Below are positions 4,582-6,692 of a stretch of 6,692 nt of DNA, piece after piece; the first letter of the stretch is position 1; every line of letters begins with the position of its first letter. The stretch spans positions 1-6,692 of the forward strand of contig USEF01000087.1 in assembly GCA_900553475.1 (NCBI GenBank). Reading direction: 5' to 3'. The notes below the pieces were generated by a model. That model saw only the letters and a program-made list of their open reading frames with translations, searched no databases and was not told where the DNA came from. The DNA comes from an uncultured Collinsella sp. (GTDB taxonomy: Bacteria; Actinomycetota; Coriobacteriia; Coriobacteriales; Coriobacteriaceae). The position numbers were made by a program, and so were the translations under genes.

Positions 4582-5820
4582 CTAACGACTGGCCGCCACG
4601 TCCTTAGTCCAGCAGTGCACGCCGCCGCCGGACAGGTTAAGCGCGAGGGAATCAATCATGATGACCTTGCGATCGGGGAAGCAGCTCTCAAGAACTGCCT
4701 TGGCCTGCTCATCCTTCTCTTTCACGACCTCGCTCATGCCCTCGTGGTAATAACGCTGGCCAAGAACGACGCCGTTGCAAATCAGGAAGTTGCAGTAGCT
4801 CGCTGCGGCGTAGAAGTGGACGGGGCCCTCGGGCCAGGGGGTGCCATCCATAAACTTGCCGCCCATTTCGTCGATGAAGCCCTTATAGAGCTCGTAATCT
4901 TCATCGCCAGGGGCGATAACGACTTCAATAGGCTCGGCGATGGGCATACGAACGATCTCGAAGGGCTTGCCCTCCCAGTCCGTTTCGTTGCTCAGGATCT
5001 CGTAGGCTGCCTCAATGCGGCGACGAGACTCTGCTCCAGCCTTGCTCGAGGCTGCCTCTTCATCGGACACCTCGGCAAGAAGAATCTTGTTCGGAGTGAT
5101 AAAGCGACACATCTCATCAATGTGAGCTGCAAAGCTCATGCCAAAGACGGGAGTTCCGTCTTCCTTCTCGTCGAGGATGCCCAGTCGATAGTCGTCGTCC
5201 TCGAGCATAGGCTGCGGAAGCCAGATAACCTTGTTGAGGTTGTAGATGCGCTTATACTCGGCCTCTACTTCCTCTTTCGTGAACTCGGGATTACGCTTGC
5301 GGCATTCCGTGTCCTCGATGGCGATCAGAGTGCCGTGACCGTCAAACTCGCGGTCGCCGCCCTCCGAAACCATTTCGGAATTGACGATATCGAAGCAACC
5401 GAGCGCAACCGCCATGTGAACGGCTGCCTTACGTGCGGACTGGCACTCCGGGGAGTTCTTGTCCCACACGCCGTAATAGGTCCAAGCGGGGTTGACCATA
5501 TAAGAATGGCCCTTGTCGTCGACCATGATGCTGGGACCGTTGTCGCGGACATAGAAGTTGGAGTCTTCGAACTGCGTGATCTCGATGCGATCGAGATCAA
5601 CCCCCTCCTCCTTCAGGCGCGAGCAAGCCTCCTCATAGGAGCCGGGGGTGCCGCAATTGAGGTTGACCGTAACGTCGCCATACTCGAGCAGAGCCTTGAT
5701 CACGTCAACGCAGGGCTGGCGGTTATCGTAGCCCTCTGCACGGATGTAATCGGGAAGCCATGTCACATAGACGTTGGAGCGCTTCTCGAACTCGCCCGGC
5801 ATACGATAGTTCTCGTACAT
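4582..5820 (-). CDS. aguA: Agmatine deiminase-family enzyme (PAD_porph pentein)
   Basis: A 412-residue guanidine-modifying hydrolase. Characterised relatives convert agmatine to N-carbamoylputrescine and ammonia through a cysteine thiouronium intermediate. Family landmarks in order: the FRMPGEFE-like start YRMPGEFE (5-12); VRDNGP (91-96) for the usual MRDIGP, with Asp93; EGGDREFDGHGT (153-164); KVIWLPQ (197-203); AHIDEMCRF (232-240) for GHVDNLCCF, with catalytic His233/Asp235; and SGGGVHCWT (397-405) with nucleophile Cys403. It is some 30-45 residues longer than typical agmatine deiminases, largely from an acidic insertion (about 206-228, LEDDDYRLGILDEKEDGTP) just before the His-x-Asp motif. 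The start MYENYRMP at 5818-5820 has AAGGA six bases upstream; an in-frame extension to 6090 would run across the divergent promoter. First gene of the operon. Catalytic chemistry is well supported; agmatine itself as substrate is less so. Confidence 0.85.
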   Translation of the reverse strand: MYENYRMPGEFEKRSNVYVTWLPDYIRAEGYDNRQPCVDVIKALLEYGDVTVNLNCGTPGSYEEACSRLKEEGVDLDRIEITQFEDSNFYVRDNGPSIMVDDKGHSYMVNPAWTYYGVWDKNSPECQSARKAAVHMAVALGCFDIVNSEMVSEGGDREFDGHGTLIAIEDTECRKRNPEFTKEEVEAEYKRIYNLNKVIWLPQPMLEDDDYRLGILDEKEDGTPVFGMSFAAHIDEMCRFITPNKILLAEVSDEEAASSKAGAESRRRIEAAYEILSNETDWEGKPFEIVRMPIAEPIEVVIAPGDEDYELYKGFIDEMGGKFMDGTPWPEGPVHFYAAASYCNFLICNGVVLGQRYYHEGMSEVVKEKDEQAKAVLESCFPDRKVIMIDSLALNLSGGGVHCWTKDVAASR

Positions 5821-5842
5821 GGTTGGTCCTTCCGTCGGGTTT

Positions 5843-5875
5843 CCCGCGATGCTGTCCGGCCGCGACAATAGCGGG
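5843..5875 (-). other. Possible hairpin in the deiminase leader
   Basis: CCCGC (5843-5847) and GCGGG (5871-5875) can pair, with an inner TGTC/GACA stem (5853-5856 and 5864-5867). The structure would lie in the 5' leader of the deiminase transcript, ending about ten bases before its ribosome site. It is GC-rich but interrupted, and its role, if any, is unknown. Confidence 0.25.
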
Positions 5876-5886
5876 GTTTCACCTGC

Positions 5887-5916
5887 TATAGTACTACTAT
5901 ACCTACCGTTCGGTAG
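5887..5916 (-). promoter_or_regulatory. Deiminase operon promoter with TetR-type operator
   Basis: CTACCG-TT-CGGTAG (5903-5916) is a perfect 6+6 palindrome with a 2-bp centre, a normal TetR-family operator shape. On the minus strand a TATAGT -10 element (5896-5901) begins 14 bases after the T of the operator's TACCG, so a bound repressor would cover the -35/-10 spacer. The expected -35 region is AT-rich without a good match. The -10 itself lies in a second palindrome, TATAGTA-C-TACTATA (5887-5901). Transcription would start near 5889, giving a leader of about 70 bases. Confidence 0.6.
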
Positions 5917-5944
5917 ATAATTTTGAATAATTTCCGCTCGCCTA

Positions 5945-5972
5945 CTGATACATACCGTTCGCCGTATATAGT
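5945..5972 (+). promoter_or_regulatory. TetR gene promoter with second operator-like site
   Basis: ATACCG (5952-5957) and CCGTAT (5962-5967) form a looser inverted repeat around TTCG and share TACCGTTCG with the site at 5903-5916. A plus-strand TATAGT (5967-5972) starts exactly 14 bases after the T of TACCG, the same spacing as at the deiminase promoter. CTGATA (5945-5950) is a possible -35 with a 16-bp spacer. Autoregulation of the TetR gene is inferred. A TTGATG (5992-5997) with AT-rich TAATGT (6016-6021) is an alternative start region. Confidence 0.5.
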
Positions 5973-6044
5973 GGTCATGTTTGGACACGAATTGATGTTC
6001 CGTTGCCATCCTTAATAATGTTGGTAGTGCGGAAGTGATTTGCA

Positions 6045-6623
6045 ATGGAGAAATGCAGCGTGAGCACAAGAAAAAAAATATTGGACGCAATGTACGATCT
6101 TGTGGCAGAAGTCGGTTATGACAAAGCGTCTATCGGAAAGATTTGCGACTTTGTCGGTATATCCAAGCCGTCGGTGTACTACTACTTTCCCTCAAAAGAG
6201 GAGATTTTCACTACGCTCTTGGACAGCATGTTTCCGACCATTGACTATCAGCGCGACTACTCGCTAATAGTCGATAGGGACGGGTTCAAGGCCGCGCTTA
6301 TCGAGCTCGGCAATTCAGTTATAGGTGGCTATCGAAGCGATGAAAAGCGCCGGCGCGTGCTGGCCGAGGTTAGCGTTCAAGCAAATCGAATTCCTGCAGT
6401 TCAGGAACGTCAAGCGACGGCGACCAAACGAACCATGGATGCGCTTAAAGACATCCTTCTTCATGGTGTAGAGATTGGCGCGTTTTCCGATAGCGCCGAC
6501 GTAATGCTCTACGTACAAATTCTTTATACCGTTCTGGAGGGAGCAAGCAATACGGTCGCTCAAGGTGAGGATATTGATGAGAAAGCGGTTTGGGCGGGAA
6601 TAGTCGAGCTTATGTTCAAATAG
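6045..6623 (+). CDS. TetR-family transcriptional regulator, divergent to the deiminase operon
   Basis: A 192-residue protein of normal TetR length. The N-terminal domain has the typical layout TRKKILDAMYDLVAEVGYDKASIGKICDFVGISKPSVYYYF in essence: helix 1 (about 8-23), then the helix-turn-helix at 28-47, with recognition helix ISKPSVYYYF (39-48) and the following SKEEIF (50-55). The rest is an all-helical ligand-binding and dimerisation domain without recognisable family signature. ATG at 6045 has GGAAG (6031-6035) nine bases upstream; an in-frame GTG at 6060 with GGAG (6047-6050) is an alternative that would remove five residues. It faces away from the deiminase operon across 224 bases holding two matching operator-like sites, so it most likely represses both units until a pathway metabolite binds. 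The inducer is unknown; a guanidino compound or polyamine is a guess from context. Confidence 0.9.
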   Translation: MEKCSVSTRKKILDAMYDLVAEVGYDKASIGKICDFVGISKPSVYYYFPSKEEIFTTLLDSMFPTIDYQRDYSLIVDRDGFKAALIELGNSVIGGYRSDEKRRRVLAEVSVQANRIPAVQERQATATKRTMDALKDILLHGVEIGAFSDSADVMLYVQILYTVLEGASNTVAQGEDIDEKAVWAGIVELMFK

Positions 6624-6692
6624 ACCAGCCAAGCTGAAGCGCATGTTGGCGCCCATGGTGCCTGCGGGCAACCTTTAAAACGAAAACAGGGG
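6624..6692 (+). other. Tail beyond the TetR gene
   Basis: Sixty-nine bases with no gene. GGCGCC-CAT-GGTGCC, starting near 6649, can form a short six-pair hairpin with one G-U pair, but no T-run follows, so a terminator for the TetR gene is not established within the window. Confidence 0.3.

Noticed and set aside
4615..5871. 418-codon plus-strand open frame opposite the deiminase
   Set aside because: Antisense shadow produced by codon bias. It runs through the deiminase start region and has no known motifs.
5821..6090. 90-residue N-terminal extension of the deiminase
   Set aside because: It would cover both operators and the start of the TetR gene. The internal ATG at 5820 has a good AAGGA site, and the family N-terminus YRMPGEFE follows it.

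Overview
The window looks like a chromosomal stretch from a moderately GC-rich gut actinobacterium, most likely a Collinsella-like member of the Coriobacteriia. That placement rests on gene style, the tight minus-strand operon and the many intergenic palindromes. No rRNA or marker gene is present, so it is an impression and not a proof.

Left part (1-720): the first ~220 bases hold no intact gene, only a possible short nuclease remnant. Then comes a small ribbon-helix-helix (CopG-type) DNA-binding protein (297-563) behind a promoter carrying two tandem TTGTNTACAA decamers. No toxin partner is visible. It is closed by a long perfect hairpin (585-649). A second, imperfect palindrome (652-719) runs into the end of the next, convergent gene.

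Middle left (715-2037): a complete tRNA-dihydrouridine synthase on the minus strand, then about 450 bases without a convincing gene. This gap holds a ~183-bp imperfect palindrome bracketed by two related short palindromes of the ATGTGACAAAG...CTTTGT type.

Right part (2038-6623): the coherent functional unit. A minus-strand operon runs from an agmatine-deiminase-family (pentein) enzyme through an ornithine/putrescine-type carbamoyltransferase to a 12-helix MFS carrier, and ends at a clear intrinsic terminator (2038-2066). A TetR-family regulator is transcribed divergently. The shared 224-bp control region contains two TetR-type operator-like sites, each placed 14 bp ahead of a TATAGT -10 element, one per direction. 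The obvious model is a guanidino-compound catabolic module: uptake or exchange by the carrier, deimination to a carbamoylated amine with release of ammonia, and phosphorolysis to carbamoyl phosphate plus an amine. The classical case is agmatine -> N-carbamoylputrescine -> putrescine.

The most interesting feature is that this module departs from the textbook agmatine pathway. The carbamoyltransferase keeps the carbamoyl-phosphate site (STRTR, HPTQ) but has lost the recognised acceptor-binding residues (HELP for HCLP, no SMG loop). The deiminase has an insertion before its catalytic His-x-Asp motif. The carrier is an oxalate/formate-antiporter-like MFS protein and not the usual APC-type agmatine/putrescine antiporter, and no carbamate kinase is in the window. 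The real substrate may therefore be another guanidino or ureido compound.
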